DNA from: Bacteroidaceae bacterium
Lineage (GTDB): Bacteria; Bacteroidota; Bacteroidia; Bacteroidales; Bacteroidaceae
NCBI GenBank assembly: GCA_017650105.1
Contig: JAGCFO010000028.1
Span: 35,210-99,209, forward strand
Length of the DNA stretch: 64,000 nucleotides
Direction: 5' to 3'
Position numbers and translations under genes: made by a program
Part shown: positions 34,740-44,454 of the stretch, piece by piece
Numbering within the stretch: position 1 is the stretch's first letter
Layout of the letters: each line of letters opens with the position of its first letter
The notes under the pieces: model-generated
Database searches by the model: none
Told to the model about the DNA's origin: nothing
Seen by the model: only the letters and a program-made list of their open reading frames with translations

Positions 34740-35933
34740 TTATTTACTTTTAGCCACTCGTTTAGCTCTGCGGCTTATGTTGGCTTGATAAACGCAGTGG
34801 TCGATGAGCGGAGCGAAGAGGTTCATGAGAAGGATGGCGAGCATCATTCCTTCGGGGTAGCCAGGATTGGCAACACGGATGAGGATAGCCATCACACCGA
34901 TGAGGAAACCGTATATCCACTTGCCAGTTTCCGTACGAGCGGAGGTTACAGGGTCGGTAGCCATAAACACAGCTCCGAAGGCAAAGCCGCCCAGCACGAG
35001 ATGTTGATACCAAGGCATCATTGCGACAGCATTGTCTGCCGAGCCACATTTGTTGAAGATGAATGCCATGAGGGCACCTCCTGCGAATACGCTGAAGGTA
35101 GTCTTCCAGCTGCTGATGCCTGTTGCTATGAGCAGTATGGCACCGAGTGCGATAGCAATGATGCTTGTCTCACCCACGCTGCCTGGGATGAAGCCCCAAA
35201 TCATGTTCATGTCGAAGGGAACAGCTCCTGTCGTTGCTGTCTGTCCAAGGGCTGTGGCGCAGGTAAATCCGTCGGGAAGGTCACATCCCAATCCGAGAAT
35301 CTTGTGATCCATCACCCATACCTTGTCGCCGCTGATGACGCTCGGGTAGGCAAAGAAGATGAACGCGCGTGCAATAAGTGCCACGTTAAAGATGTTCATA
35401 CCCGTGCCACCGAAAATCTCTTTGGCCAAAATGACAGCAAAGGCGGTTGCCAGAACCAAAATCCACCACGGGGTGGTGATAGGGATGATGAGGGGGATGA
35501 TGAATCCCGTCACAAGGTATCCCTCGTGGATTTCTTCGCCTTTCCACTGAGCAACGGTGAATTCGATACCCAGACCGACGAGGTAGGAAATGATGATGTT
35601 TGGCAGGTAGGCGAGAAGGCCGTAGCCGAATATCTCCCAGAACCCTGTCGTAGCCAGTTCGCCGCCGGCAAGAACGTTCTGATATCCCACGTTGTACATG
35701 CCGAAGAGCATAGCAGGGCAAAGGGCGATAACCACAAGAATCATGAGTCGTTTCGAGTCGAACGAGTCGTGGATGTTTACTCCCGACTTGCTTGTCTCGT
35801 TAGGCACGAAGAGGAAAGTCTCAAAGCCTTCGAAAAGAGAGCGGAAGGCATGGAACTTGCCACCTTCCATTACGTTTGGCTTTATCTGGTTGACAAAGCG
35901 GCGCAGTTGGTAGTTAAATTGTTTCAGTCCCAT
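34740..35933 (-). CDS. nqrB: Na+-translocating NADH:quinone reductase subunit B
   Basis: NqrB is the largest membrane subunit. It holds a covalent FMN and riboflavin and is the likely Na+ channel. The 397-residue product has about ten helices, beginning MGLKQFNYQLRRFVNQIKPN. The segment DGFTCATALGQTATTGAVPF is where the family's SGAT-like flavinylation motif is expected. Here it reads TCAT, keeping the Thr but not the Ser-Gly. Alignment would be needed to prove that position. It is 5 bp after nqrA and 20 bp before nqrC. Confidence 0.96.
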   Translation of the reverse strand: MGLKQFNYQLRRFVNQIKPNVMEGGKFHAFRSLFEGFETFLFVPNETSKSGVNIHDSFDSKRLMILVVIALCPAMLFGMYNVGYQNVLAGGELATTGFWEIFGYGLLAYLPNIIISYLVGLGIEFTVAQWKGEEIHEGYLVTGFIIPLIIPITTPWWILVLATAFAVILAKEIFGGTGMNIFNVALIARAFIFFAYPSVISGDKVWVMDHKILGLGCDLPDGFTCATALGQTATTGAVPFDMNMIWGFIPGSVGETSIIAIALGAILLIATGISSWKTTFSVFAGGALMAFIFNKCGSADNAVAMMPWYQHLVLGGFAFGAVFMATDPVTSARTETGKWIYGFLIGVMAILIRVANPGYPEGMMLAILLMNLFAPLIDHCVYQANISRRAKRVAKSK

Positions 35934-35937
35934 ACTC

Positions 35938-37290
35938 TTATTCCATTTCTTTGCGCAGCTTGTCGAGTCCTTCGCGGACGATGCGCTGCAGTTCCAGTTT
36001 TGATGAATCTACAAACTCACAGAGGGCAAAGTCTTCGGGTGCAACCTCGTAGATGCCCATAGCTTCCATCTTGTCGACGTCGCCGGTGATGATAGCTTTG
36101 ATAAGGTACTCGGGATAAATGTCCATAGGGAACACCTTGTCGTATTCTCCCGAAGCAATCATGTGTCGTTCTCCTCCCTTGATGCGGGCGTCGATGTCGT
36201 ACTTGCGCTTGGGGGTGAGGAAGCTGAAGAAGGAACGGCTCACGCTGAAGTGATTGAAGCGTGGAGCCATCCATCCGATAAATTCGTTCACGTCGTCTCC
36301 TTCGGGGATGACGGTGAGCATGTTGGCAAATGCCCCGAGCCATCCTTCCATCTTCACGGGAGTGCCCGTGAGCACGTTGCCGTTGATGATGCGGTTGTGA
36401 CGGTCGATCTTGGCATTGAGCCCGATGATGCTGCTCACCTGTGCTCCCATCACCACTTTGGCATAGCAGGGATGCTCAAGCTGAGTGCCTGCGAGGGCAA
36501 TGGTGCGCGTGAAGTCGACGGTGCCGTGCTGGAACACGTGTCCGATGAGGATGACGTCTTGAGCAGCTACTGTCCATACGACTTCGCCCTTGTTGACGGG
36601 TTTCACGTGATTGATCTGCACTCCAACGTTACCAGCAGGGTGGGGACCCTTGAAAACGGTTATCTCCACGTTGTTGGCTTCGCACAGAGCCTTCGATGTC
36701 TGCTTGTTGCTGATGCCTAGGAATGTGGGTGCCAACTTTGCAAGTGCGCTCAAGCCGGCCTGGAAGTCGGCCTCGTGGCCTTGCAGCACTACCTCGAAGT
36801 CGGGGGCGAGGGGGGCGCTGTCAAAAGCGCTCACAAACACGGCCTTTGGCGTGTCGTCGGGGTTTGCAACGATGTCGTAGGGACGTTGGCGCACGAAGGC
36901 GAACACACCGCTTTCGAGCAGGATCGACTTCACCTGCTCGGCGGAGAGTGAATGTACGCTCTTTACCCCAAAGTCTACAGCCTCCTGCTTAGCGCTGGGG
37001 GCAACCTCGATGCTCAGCACCTTGCGGCGTGCACCGCGATTGACGGCGGTAACTGTTCCTGCAACAGGGCTGACGAACTTTATCTCGGGATGCATCTTGT
37101 TGACAAACAAGGCATCGCCTGCTTTGACCTCTTGTCCTGCAGAGACAACCACCTTTGGAATGACGCCGGTGAAATCGTCGGGAACCAGCGCGTAGCTGGA
37201 AGCCGCTTTCATCTCGACATATTCTTCTTTGGGGGCAGCGCCCTTCAGTTTGATGTCTAAGCCTTTTCGTAATTTAATTACCTCTGGCAT
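35938..37290 (-). CDS. nqrA: Na+-translocating NADH:quinone reductase subunit A
   Basis: NqrA is the cytoplasmic subunit associated with quinone reduction. The 450-residue product starts MPEVIKLRKGLDIKLKGAAP. It has a biotinyl-lipoyl-like region (VVSAGQEVKAGDALFVNKMH, followed by FVSPVAGTVTAVNRGARRKV). It continues with the NqrA core including GPHPAGNVGVQINHVKPVNK. It is the first gene of the operon, with a consensus promoter at 37347-37378. Leader length is about 50 bases. Confidence 0.97.
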   Translation of the reverse strand: MPEVIKLRKGLDIKLKGAAPKEEYVEMKAASSYALVPDDFTGVIPKVVVSAGQEVKAGDALFVNKMHPEIKFVSPVAGTVTAVNRGARRKVLSIEVAPSAKQEAVDFGVKSVHSLSAEQVKSILLESGVFAFVRQRPYDIVANPDDTPKAVFVSAFDSAPLAPDFEVVLQGHEADFQAGLSALAKLAPTFLGISNKQTSKALCEANNVEITVFKGPHPAGNVGVQINHVKPVNKGEVVWTVAAQDVILIGHVFQHGTVDFTRTIALAGTQLEHPCYAKVVMGAQVSSIIGLNAKIDRHNRIINGNVLTGTPVKMEGWLGAFANMLTVIPEGDDVNEFIGWMAPRFNHFSVSRSFFSFLTPKRKYDIDARIKGGERHMIASGEYDKVFPMDIYPEYLIKAIITGDVDKMEAMGIYEVAPEDFALCEFVDSSKLELQRIVREGLDKLRKEME

Positions 37291-37346
37291 AAATAGTTAA
37301 TAATTATGATGAATGTACTTTTAAATATACTTCCCGTAAAACTTTG

Positions 37347-37378
37347 CAAAATTAGTAAAATTTCTCTAATAACTCAAA
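37347..37378 (-). promoter_or_regulatory. nqr operon promoter
   Basis: On the minus strand TTTG (complement 37375-37378), a 20-bp spacer and TAATTTTG (complement 37347-37354) match the Bacteroidota consensus. The nqrA start is 57 bp downstream. I recall RprY being reported to bind the nqr promoter in Bacteroides fragilis; the rprXY genes are at 58541-60836. Confidence 0.8.
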
Positions 37379-37804
37379 AGAAATGAAGATTTATTCGATT
37401 ATTTGTTCAAAAAAACTTGTGCGCTCTCGTTTTTGTCGGCGAAGAGGGGAACGCTGAGAGACGGGAGCAACAGACAACGCGCGGCGAAAGGCGTAGAAGA
37501 TGGAGAGCGGCGTGTTTTGTCGGATTGAAAACATGTGCTCTCCAGAAAAATTTTTTCCTTCTTCAGCGCGCGATATTTGTTCTCCAAAAAATTTTTTCCC
37601 TTCTTCATATCGCCGTTTTCTTTGCCCCCAAAAAATCGTTTTCAAAACCATCTGTGGGCAGGCTTTTTTCAGATGATCGCGAAGGTCGGAGAAAAGAGAA
37701 AAAGTGCTTTCTTTCCGTCATTTTCACGTTTGCTGACAAAGGCGTACCGAAGCGTGAAATCTTATTAAAAAAGTGGTGTGCGGGTGAAAAAAATCGACAA
37801 GGGC
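37379..37804. other. Divergent intergenic region between nqrA and tamB
   Basis: Apart from repeat copy 7 and the two flanking promoters, this stretch shows no gene. Short frames here read through the repeat units and look non-genic. Confidence 0.6.
37536..37614 (-). repeat. 21-bp phased GRAGAA array, copy 7
   Basis: Reversed markers CTCTCC at 37538, TTCTTC at 37559, TTCTCC at 37580 and TTCTTC at 37601 are each 21 bp apart. Connectors GCGCGCGATAT and ATATCGCC are present. Confidence 0.88.
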
Positions 37805-37835
37805 GTTGAAAGTTCCTTTTTTTTCTTTATTTTTG
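37805..37835 (+). promoter_or_regulatory. tamB promoter
   Basis: GTTG at 37805-37808, a 19-bp spacer and TATTTTTG at 37828-37835 fit the consensus with one mismatch in the -33 box. The GTG start is 27 bp downstream. Confidence 0.65.
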
Positions 37836-37861
37836 CAGATTAATTACTAAAGTGGCTTAAA

Positions 37862-40800
37862 GTGGGCAAGGCAAACAGACGCTTACGCAACGTGGTAATC
37901 ATCCTGGGAATGTTGGTGTTCCTGGTGATGTTCCTCGTCAATACCCCCTCCGTGCAGAAGAAGGCTGGGGAGTGGATTGGCAGTATGCTCGAGCGTAAGA
38001 CGGGAGCTCACGTCGAGGTGGGAGGACTTCGTTGGCATCTGCCTACCGATGTGGTGCTGCGCAACGTCTGTGTGAACGATTTGGAGGGAGATACCTTGCT
38101 GGCGGTTGACAGAATGGCTGTGAAGGTGGAGTGGATGCCTCTGCTGCGTGACCGACGGCTGCTCGTGCGCAACGTTCGCCTCTTTAATCCGACTCTTCGC
38201 CTCTCCACCGACTCAGTCGGAGGCAAGTCTAACTATCAGTTCCTGCTCGACGCTTTTTCATCCGACTCGGAAAAAGAGACATCGCTCCCCGACATTTGCG
38301 TTAACTCCATAGTCATCCGCAATGCCGACATCCGCTACGACGTAAAAAACGAGCCCGACACTCCAGGACAACTCAATCCTAACCATCTGGCTGTTTCCGA
38401 CTTGTGTGTGCAGGCTTCGCTCAAGAAACTCACTTCCGATTCTTTGAGCGTGGCGCTGAGGAATATGTCATTTGCCGAGCAGTCGGGACTTCAGCTTAAG
38501 GATCTTCGCTTCCGTATGGTTGCCAATAGGGAAGGCGCATCTATTTCTGACTTTGTGATCAAGTTGCCAAACTCTGTGCTACACTCCGATCTGCTTCATG
38601 CTGATTATCAGATTCCAACTAAAGGCGACTCTTCCAATGTTTTTCTCAATTCTTTGTGTGTTCAAGGTAACGTAAAGGATTCCAAACTGGTGCCTTCCGA
38701 TCTGGTAGCTGTTTTCCCTGCGCTGAAGGGCGCTAAGACTCCTTTCCTGCTGGATACTCAGTTCAAGACAGACGTCCGGCGCATAGATATTCCCTCTCTT
38801 GCTCTCCGGACGGAGCGAAAAGATGTGGATATCTTGCTGAAAGGAAAGTGTGACATACGCGATCCAAAGCGCCCTCATCTGGATGGAACCCTTTCGCGCT
38901 GCAACGTTACCGAAAACGGATGGACTGTTATCAACACCCTGCTTTCGTCAATCGATATGATGACATCTTCTGCGTCTGCCGACAAATCCCTTGCCGGAGT
39001 GGGGCAGCAGATTGGCAATGCTTTGGGAAATGTCTCTTTGAAAGGCGATTTCGATTTCTCTCCTCAGAGCGCCAGTTTGGATGCTGTGTTGCTAAGTGAC
39101 GCGGGCGAAATGTCAGTAAAAGGCGTGGCTGACAGCAAAGGAGACATTGATGCCGTTGTGGAAACAAAAGAAGCCGACATGAGACGACTTACGGGGCTTT
39201 CCGATTTAGGAATGCTTACGGCTGAGGCTCAAGTGAAGGCAAAGGCGGATTTGTTAAAAGGAAAGCTTTATACTGCCGACTTCAATGCGCAGATTCCTCA
39301 AGTACAATACAAAGGATACTCCTATAATCCGATTTCAGCCGAAGGGCGCTTTGATAATGGTAGGGTGATAGCATCGCTCGCAATGAACGATGAAAACGGA
39401 GCTGTTGTTGGCAATGTGGATTGGAATCCTTCAGCTGGAAAAGACAATACTGCGTGCAAGATTGATATGGCTGTGAAGGACGTGAATCTGCATGCTCTGC
39501 ACTTGATCGACTCGCATGAGAATACCCGCACAAGCTTCAAGCTGAGAGGGAATGTGACCTGGAAGGAAATAGAGAATATAGCAGGAACGATATCGGTTGA
39601 CAGCCTGATTGTTGCCGACGAGAAGGGCCCGTGGCAGGTAAGGAACATCACATTACGTTCTATGCCTGACGAAAGACGGAAAATTTTCACTCTTCGCTCC
39701 GACAATACTGAGGGAAATGTCTCAGGCGATTTCTCGTTCGAAGACCTCCCTGTGGCTCTTTGCCGTATGGTAAACCGATACGAGCCTACTCTTGTGAGTG
39801 TTTTGTTCCCTCCCAGTCTTCTTAGGAAAGCGGAAAAACCTGCTGACGATGCTAACAACCTGTCGCTCAACTTACAGATGACTGACTTGCAGATGTTTGA
39901 CAAGTTGTTCGACATACCACTTGTAGCTGTGAGTCCTATTTCTGTAAGCGGTTTTTTGTTTGAGGGTTCCAACAATGTTAATATAGATGTGGAGGCACCG
40001 ATGGTGTTGCTGGGAGAGGATCGTTATCGAGACGTCAAGGTTGAGTTGTCGAACGAGAAAGGTCCTTTGGAGTTGACTGCAAAAGGAAGAAAGTATACTT
40101 CGGTAACATCATTTTTACAGGCTGGGGGAGTCGTGAAAATGGAGGATGACGGAGTTGCGTTGGATTTGGAGTGGAATACGTCAGACGCTTCGCTGTTCTC
40201 CGGCTCCGTTGACTTGGATGCAGCTTTCGCAAAAACCCCCGACTATAAGTTGGCGCTCTCCATAAAGGGTAATCCTTCCTCGATGGTGCTCAATAATGCG
40301 ACTTGGAATCTGTCGCCTTTCAGGGCTGCTATTGATAATGAGTTATACGCCATTTCCGACTTCCTCGTTTCAAGCGGTGATCAATATCTTTCTATTGATG
40401 GAACCGTTGATGCGAAGGGTGGAAAAAACAATCCTGACAGCGTGTCTATACTGCTGAAAGATATCAACATTGAAAATCTTGTTTCGATGGCCAAACTGAA
40501 CGGCATTTCTTTTGGAGGTAGTGCTACGGGTACTGCCCACGCGAAAGCTTTGTTCTCGAAACATCCCAATGTGTCGGCAGACTTGAGCATCCGAGACCTT
40601 TCCTTCTGCAATGCTTTGCTGGGGGATGCGCGTGCTGTTGTCGGCTATGACGAAAACGATATCCTGTTCCGTGTTTCGGCTGTGGATACGTCTAAGACAA
40701 ACAGCAATCACCTTCCGTATACTGTCATTCACGGGAATGCTTCGGTTCAAAACAACAGCTTGGATCTTACCGTCGATGCCGATAGTACGAATCTGGCGTT

Positions 40801-42460
40801 TGTTTCAGGGCTCTTGCCGGATGTGATGGCTGATGTGAGAGGAAAGGCAAGTGGTAGCTTGCGCATCTCAGGTCCTTTCAATGCGCTTGATATGGAAGGA
40901 GATATGTCGACAGGAGGAACGTCGTTCCTGCTTGCTCCAACAGGCGTGCGATACCGTTTTGCCGATGTGATTCGTTTCCGCCCGGGCACGTTGCGTTTCG
41001 ATAGTATTCAACTGAGAGACATCTATGACAATAGAGTTGACTTTGACGGCATCATAACGCATAAAAAGCTGCAGGACTGGGCTTATGACCTTCACATTAA
41101 GGATAATGGCGCTTTGGGATATTATGTTCCTAATACCGGTCAAGATCTTTACTATACTACCATCTTTGCAGACGGTACGGTACATGTTTTTGGTAACGAA
41201 ACGGACGGTTTGCATGTGGACGTGGATGCCAGAACCTGCAAGAACAGCCTCTTTGCCATCAATTTGGGAAGTCAGGCAGAGGCGGATGGGCAATTCATCT
41301 TATTCCGAGATAGGGATGAAGTGGAGGCTTTGCGCCAGCAGAGACAGCAGAGAGAATCGGGAATGTCGCAACTTCAAGAGATACTTCGCTCTCAACGGCA
41401 GCGCAGGTCTTCCCGAAGGCAAGGAGAGTCGAACTTCGCAATCGACATTAATGCGAGAATTACTCCCGATGCTACGCTTAAGTTGGTTATGGATGCCTCG
41501 ACGGACGACCACATACGTGCCTTTGGCTCGGGAGACTTGGATATCCTATTTAATAATAGTGATATTGCGCTACGAGGAATGTACACAATCTCCTATGGTT
41601 TTTATGCTCTCAGCATCCAGGATATTATTCACAAGAATTTTGAGATAGTGAATGGATCTACCGTTACCTTTGACGGAGACCCGCTGGAGGCTCGTCTTGA
41701 TATTACGGCACAGCACACGTTAGGCAGCGTTTCTTTCCGAGATTTAACTTCCGACGCTTCGTCTATGGAGAATGTGCGCGTTAACTGTCTGTTGCGAATA
41801 GGGGGAACTCCGGCAAATCCTACGTTGGCGTTTGATTTGGAACTTCCGCAGGGTACTGCAGAACAGAAAGCGCTGTTGCGTTCCTATACGGCTACCGAAG
41901 AACAAATGAACCTGCAGTTTGTCTATCTGCTGACGTTGGGACGCTTCTACACCTATGACTATTCTCAAGCAATCGACGGTACCCAAGGAGGCGTAGTGCA
42001 GTCGTTGCTTAACTCTACGTTGTCGGGTCAAATCAATACTCTCATTTCCAGCTTTATCCCAACGGATGAATGGACTTTCTCGAGCACAATCAGACAGGAT
42101 GACAGAATGGGAGCTATCGACGATGAGGATTTGTTAGGGAATATGGAAGTGCAAGGTATGCTTGAGGGGCGTCTTCTTAATAATCGGCTCCTTGTGAACG
42201 GCAATTTCGGCTACCGCGACAACCCGATGTATGCTAGCAACTTCATCGGAGACTTCGATGTGCGCTATCTGCTTGTGCCCGGTTCCAACTTGTGGCTGAA
42301 AGGATACAACAAAACCAACGATAGGTACTTCTCCCGCACGGCTCTCACCCAACAGGGAATAGGAGTGCTTTATAGCCACGATTTTGATTTTATCATTCCT
42401 CCCCGCTCAAGTGCTGCTGCACCCGATTCCATCTCCATTCAAACCGATTCAATACCTTAG
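37862..42460 (+). CDS. tamB: TamB-family translocation and assembly protein (DUF490)
   Basis: The 1532-residue product begins with a membrane anchor (VVIILGMLVFLVMFLVNTPS). A very long periplasmic beta-rich body follows, starting with an AsmA-like part (HVEVGGLRWHLPTDVVLRNV). The C-terminal TamB/DUF490 domain includes ISYGFYALSIQDIIHKNFEI and NPTLAFDLELPQGTAEQKAL. TamB-like proteins form a lipid-carrying groove and help outer-membrane protein or phospholipid delivery. No ATG is available near the N-terminus; GTG at 37862 is the best start. It is followed 12 bp later by the RluA-family gene. The partner TamA is not in the window. Confidence 0.9.
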   Translation: MGKANRRLRNVVIILGMLVFLVMFLVNTPSVQKKAGEWIGSMLERKTGAHVEVGGLRWHLPTDVVLRNVCVNDLEGDTLLAVDRMAVKVEWMPLLRDRRLLVRNVRLFNPTLRLSTDSVGGKSNYQFLLDAFSSDSEKETSLPDICVNSIVIRNADIRYDVKNEPDTPGQLNPNHLAVSDLCVQASLKKLTSDSLSVALRNMSFAEQSGLQLKDLRFRMVANREGASISDFVIKLPNSVLHSDLLHADYQIPTKGDSSNVFLNSLCVQGNVKDSKLVPSDLVAVFPALKGAKTPFLLDTQFKTDVRRIDIPSLALRTERKDVDILLKGKCDIRDPKRPHLDGTLSRCNVTENGWTVINTLLSSIDMMTSSASADKSLAGVGQQIGNALGNVSLKGDFDFSPQSASLDAVLLSDAGEMSVKGVADSKGDIDAVVETKEADMRRLTGLSDLGMLTAEAQVKAKADLLKGKLYTADFNAQIPQVQYKGYSYNPISAEGRFDNGRVIASLAMNDENGAVVGNVDWNPSAGKDNTACKIDMAVKDVNLHALHLIDSHENTRTSFKLRGNVTWKEIENIAGTISVDSLIVADEKGPWQVRNITLRSMPDERRKIFTLRSDNTEGNVSGDFSFEDLPVALCRMVNRYEPTLVSVLFPPSLLRKAEKPADDANNLSLNLQMTDLQMFDKLFDIPLVAVSPISVSGFLFEGSNNVNIDVEAPMVLLGEDRYRDVKVELSNEKGPLELTAKGRKYTSVTSFLQAGGVVKMEDDGVALDLEWNTSDASLFSGSVDLDAAFAKTPDYKLALSIKGNPSSMVLNNATWNLSPFRAAIDNELYAISDFLVSSGDQYLSIDGTVDAKGGKNNPDSVSILLKDINIENLVSMAKLNGISFGGSATGTAHAKALFSKHPNVSADLSIRDLSFCNALLGDARAVVGYDENDILFRVSAVDTSKTNSNHLPYTVIHGNASVQNNSLDLTVDADSTNLAFVSGLLPDVMADVRGKASGSLRISGPFNALDMEGDMSTGGTSFLLAPTGVRYRFADVIRFRPGTLRFDSIQLRDIYDNRVDFDGIITHKKLQDWAYDLHIKDNGALGYYVPNTGQDLYYTTIFADGTVHVFGNETDGLHVDVDARTCKNSLFAINLGSQAEADGQFILFRDRDEVEALRQQRQQRESGMSQLQEILRSQRQRRSSRRQGESNFAIDINARITPDATLKLVMDASTDDHIRAFGSGDLDILFNNSDIALRGMYTISYGFYALSIQDIIHKNFEIVNGSTVTFDGDPLEARLDITAQHTLGSVSFRDLTSDASSMENVRVNCLLRIGGTPANPTLAFDLELPQGTAEQKALLRSYTATEEQMNLQFVYLLTLGRFYTYDYSQAIDGTQGGVVQSLLNSTLSGQINTLISSFIPTDEWTFSSTIRQDDRMGAIDDEDLLGNMEVQGMLEGRLLNNRLLVNGNFGYRDNPMYASNFIGDFDVRYLLVPGSNLWLKGYNKTNDRYFSRTALTQQGIGVLYSHDFDFIIPPRSSAAAPDSISIQTDSIP

Positions 42461-42472
42461 TTTATTGCTTAT

Positions 42473-43429
42473 ATGAGACAAACCAAACGATACGGAAAGA
42501 AAGGACCGAATAATATCTTCGAGTACAGTCCTATCCAAGAAACCACGCTGCTGCCTTTTCTCTTCGAGGTACTTGCTCCGAAGAGCCGTACCGATATAAA
42601 GTCGATGCTTGCGCATCATCACGTGAAACTGAACGGAACCGTCATCACCCAGTTTGATACGCCTGTCAAGCCTGAAGATGTAGTTTCGATAAACTTCACT
42701 CGGCCCTTTGCCTTCGTGAAGGATGGTCGTCTGCATATCATCTACGAGGACGAATGGCTGATTGTTGTTGAGAAGGCATCGGGGCTCCTTTCCGTCGGAC
42801 GTGAGGGAAGTGAAGAGAAAACGGCGTGGAGCATCCTTACCAACTACATGAAGCAGAAAGATCCTCGCGCGGGAGCCTTTGTGTGTCACAGACTTGACCA
42901 ATATACGTCGGGTATTCTCGTTTTTGCCAAAGACGGAAACGTGCAGCGTGAATTGCGTTATCAATGGGACAGATATGTTCGGGAACGTTGCTATTTGGCT
43001 GTTGTGGAGGGATGCCCCGAGAATGAGCGCGATGAACTTCGTCATTATCTGATTGAGGATAGCAAAATGAACGTTCGTGTGGCGCACATTAAAAACTCCG
43101 CTGAGGGAAATGCTCCGCAGGGAGGCAGGGTAGAGCCAAAGTTGGCCGTCACGCGCTATGCCGTAGAGCAGACAAACGGAAAGTATAGCCTGCTTAACGT
43201 GCAGATTTTCACGGGACGAAAGAATCAGATACGCGTGCAGCTTTCAGAAATCGGTTATCCCGTTGCAGGCGACAGGAAATATGGCGCAAAGACGAATCCC
43301 TGTGGGCGACTGATGCTTCACAACAGCCGTCTGTCGATTGAACATCCTGTCACGCACGAGATTCTCACGTTCAATCTTCCTGCGCCCAAGTCGTTCTATT
43401 CAACATCTCATCCGCAGAATGCTAAGTAA
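42473..43429 (+). CDS. RluA-family RNA pseudouridine synthase
   Basis: This enzyme isomerises uridine in rRNA or tRNA. The 318-residue product has an N-terminal S4-like RNA-binding region (SRTDIKSMLAHHHVKLNGTV) and the RluA catalytic motif CHRLDQYTSGILVFAK, whose Asp is the nucleophile. Downstream motifs VVEKASGLLSVG and TGRKNQIRVQLSEIGYPVAG match the family. Specificity (RluA, RluC or RluD-like) cannot be assigned. The end overlaps the next gene by 11 bp. Confidence 0.92.
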   Translation: MRQTKRYGKKGPNNIFEYSPIQETTLLPFLFEVLAPKSRTDIKSMLAHHHVKLNGTVITQFDTPVKPEDVVSINFTRPFAFVKDGRLHIIYEDEWLIVVEKASGLLSVGREGSEEKTAWSILTNYMKQKDPRAGAFVCHRLDQYTSGILVFAKDGNVQRELRYQWDRYVRERCYLAVVEGCPENERDELRHYLIEDSKMNVRVAHIKNSAEGNAPQGGRVEPKLAVTRYAVEQTNGKYSLLNVQIFTGRKNQIRVQLSEIGYPVAGDRKYGAKTNPCGRLMLHNSRLSIEHPVTHEILTFNLPAPKSFYSTSHPQNAK

Positions 43430-44357
43430 CTTGCGCCCCGTTCGATTCGCCCTCCTAAGCGCTTTTGCCCTAATGCTGGCAGCTTGCTCTCCTGCGTCGT
43501 CCAAAACCGTTTCTCCCTCTCACGAAGAGGAGTCGGTGACGTTTGTTGAGCAAGATTCGATATGCGTAACAAATCTCCTGAGATGTGTTCTCCAAAAAAA
43601 TTTTTCCCTTCTTCATACGGATTTTTCCCTTCTCCAAAAATTTTTATTTGTTGCGCAAAATTTCGAGGGCAAGCCTTATGTGGAGAAAACGCTTGAGGTG
43701 AATGCTCCCGACGAAAAACTCGTTGTTAACACAAGAGGACTCGACTGCACCACTTTCGTCGACCAGGCTCTGGCGCTTGCCCTTACGGCAGAGAGAGGTG
43801 ACTCTACATTTGAGTCGTTTTGTCATCAGCTGACTCGACTTCGCTATCACGAAGGGAAAATTGACGGCTATGCTTCGCGCAGGCATTATTTCCTCGATTT
43901 GGTTCAGTGTACCAACGACGAAGGAAAGCGGATTCTGCTTCCTGTTGACGACAAGAGAGCCGTTCGGCGCGATGTGACGCTATCGTTTATGAGCACTCAT
44001 CCCGAAGCTTATCAACAGCTGAGCTCTTCCCCCGAGACGGTTGCTGCAATCCGTGATGTGGAGCAGTCGCTGGGCAATATTAGCGTTTCCCTTTTTCCGA
44101 AAACCGACAAGAGCCTTTTTCTGAAGTCTTCCTCCCCGATTCGCGACGGAGATGTTCTCGCGCTTGTCACGCAAGTCAAGGGGCTTGATGTGTCGCATCT
44201 CGGCATTGCCTTCTGGAAGGATGGAGAGCTACATATGCTTCACGCATCGTCTGTTGCCAAGCAGGTAATAAGCGACGAACGCACTCTCTACTCTTATCTG
44301 CAGGGCAGAAAAAGTTGTCCGGGCATATTAGTTTATCGCATCCAAAGCGAAAAATGA
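43419..44357 (+). CDS. DUF1460 lipoprotein (amidase-like) with in-frame 21-bp repeat insert
   Basis: The ATG at 43419 gives 312 residues. A lipoprotein signal ends at Cys23 (ALMLAAC). The DUF1460 domain, a NlpC/P60-type fold linked to N-acetylmuramoyl-L-alanine amidase-like proteins, has LVVNTRGLDCTTFVDQALAL with the likely catalytic Cys. It continues with GKIDGYASRRHYFLDLVQ and a C-terminal DVSHLGIAFW with the likely His. Between the signal and the domain, residues 56-79 are encoded by repeat copy 8. They read as degenerate heptads ([28 protein letters not shown]). The insertion keeps frame and sits in a linker, so function may survive. Confidence 0.85.
   Translation: MLSNLRPVRFALLSAFALMLAACSPASSKTVSPSHEEESVTFVEQDSICVTNLLRCVLQKNFSLLHTDFSLLQKFLFVAQNFEGKPYVEKTLEVNAPDEKLVVNTRGLDCTTFVDQALALALTAERGDSTFESFCHQLTRLRYHEGKIDGYASRRHYFLDLVQCTNDEGKRILLPVDDKRAVRRDVTLSFMSTHPEAYQQLSSSPETVAAIRDVEQSLGNISVSLFPKTDKSLFLKSSSPIRDGDVLALVTQVKGLDVSHLGIAFWKDGELHMLHASSVAKQVISDERTLYSYLQGRKSCPGILVYRIQSEK
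43585..43656 (-). repeat. 21-bp phased GRAGAA array, copy 8 (inside a coding sequence)
   Basis: Reversed markers TTCTCC at 43588, TTCTTC at 43609, TTCTCC at 43630 and degenerate TTGCGC at 43651 are each 21 bp apart, inside the DUF1460 gene. Confidence 0.88.
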
Positions 44358-44454
44358 CAGGAAGTTTCGAAGCGGGTTAGGGCTAAAAAGCCACTTTGCT
44401 TGTAATTTGTTACTTTTTCTCGGCTGTTTCCTTTTCTTTTTGATAAAAAGTGAC

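Noticed and set aside
34722..36062. A 446-codon open frame opposite nqrB
   Set aside because: It is antisense to a clear nqrB and contains no recognisable domain; it results from codon bias.
37391..37809. Short frames in the nqrA-tamB gap reading MKKGKNFLENKY-like peptides
   Set aside because: They are translations of the 21-bp repeat units. The units appear in different frames elsewhere, so the peptide is not what is conserved.
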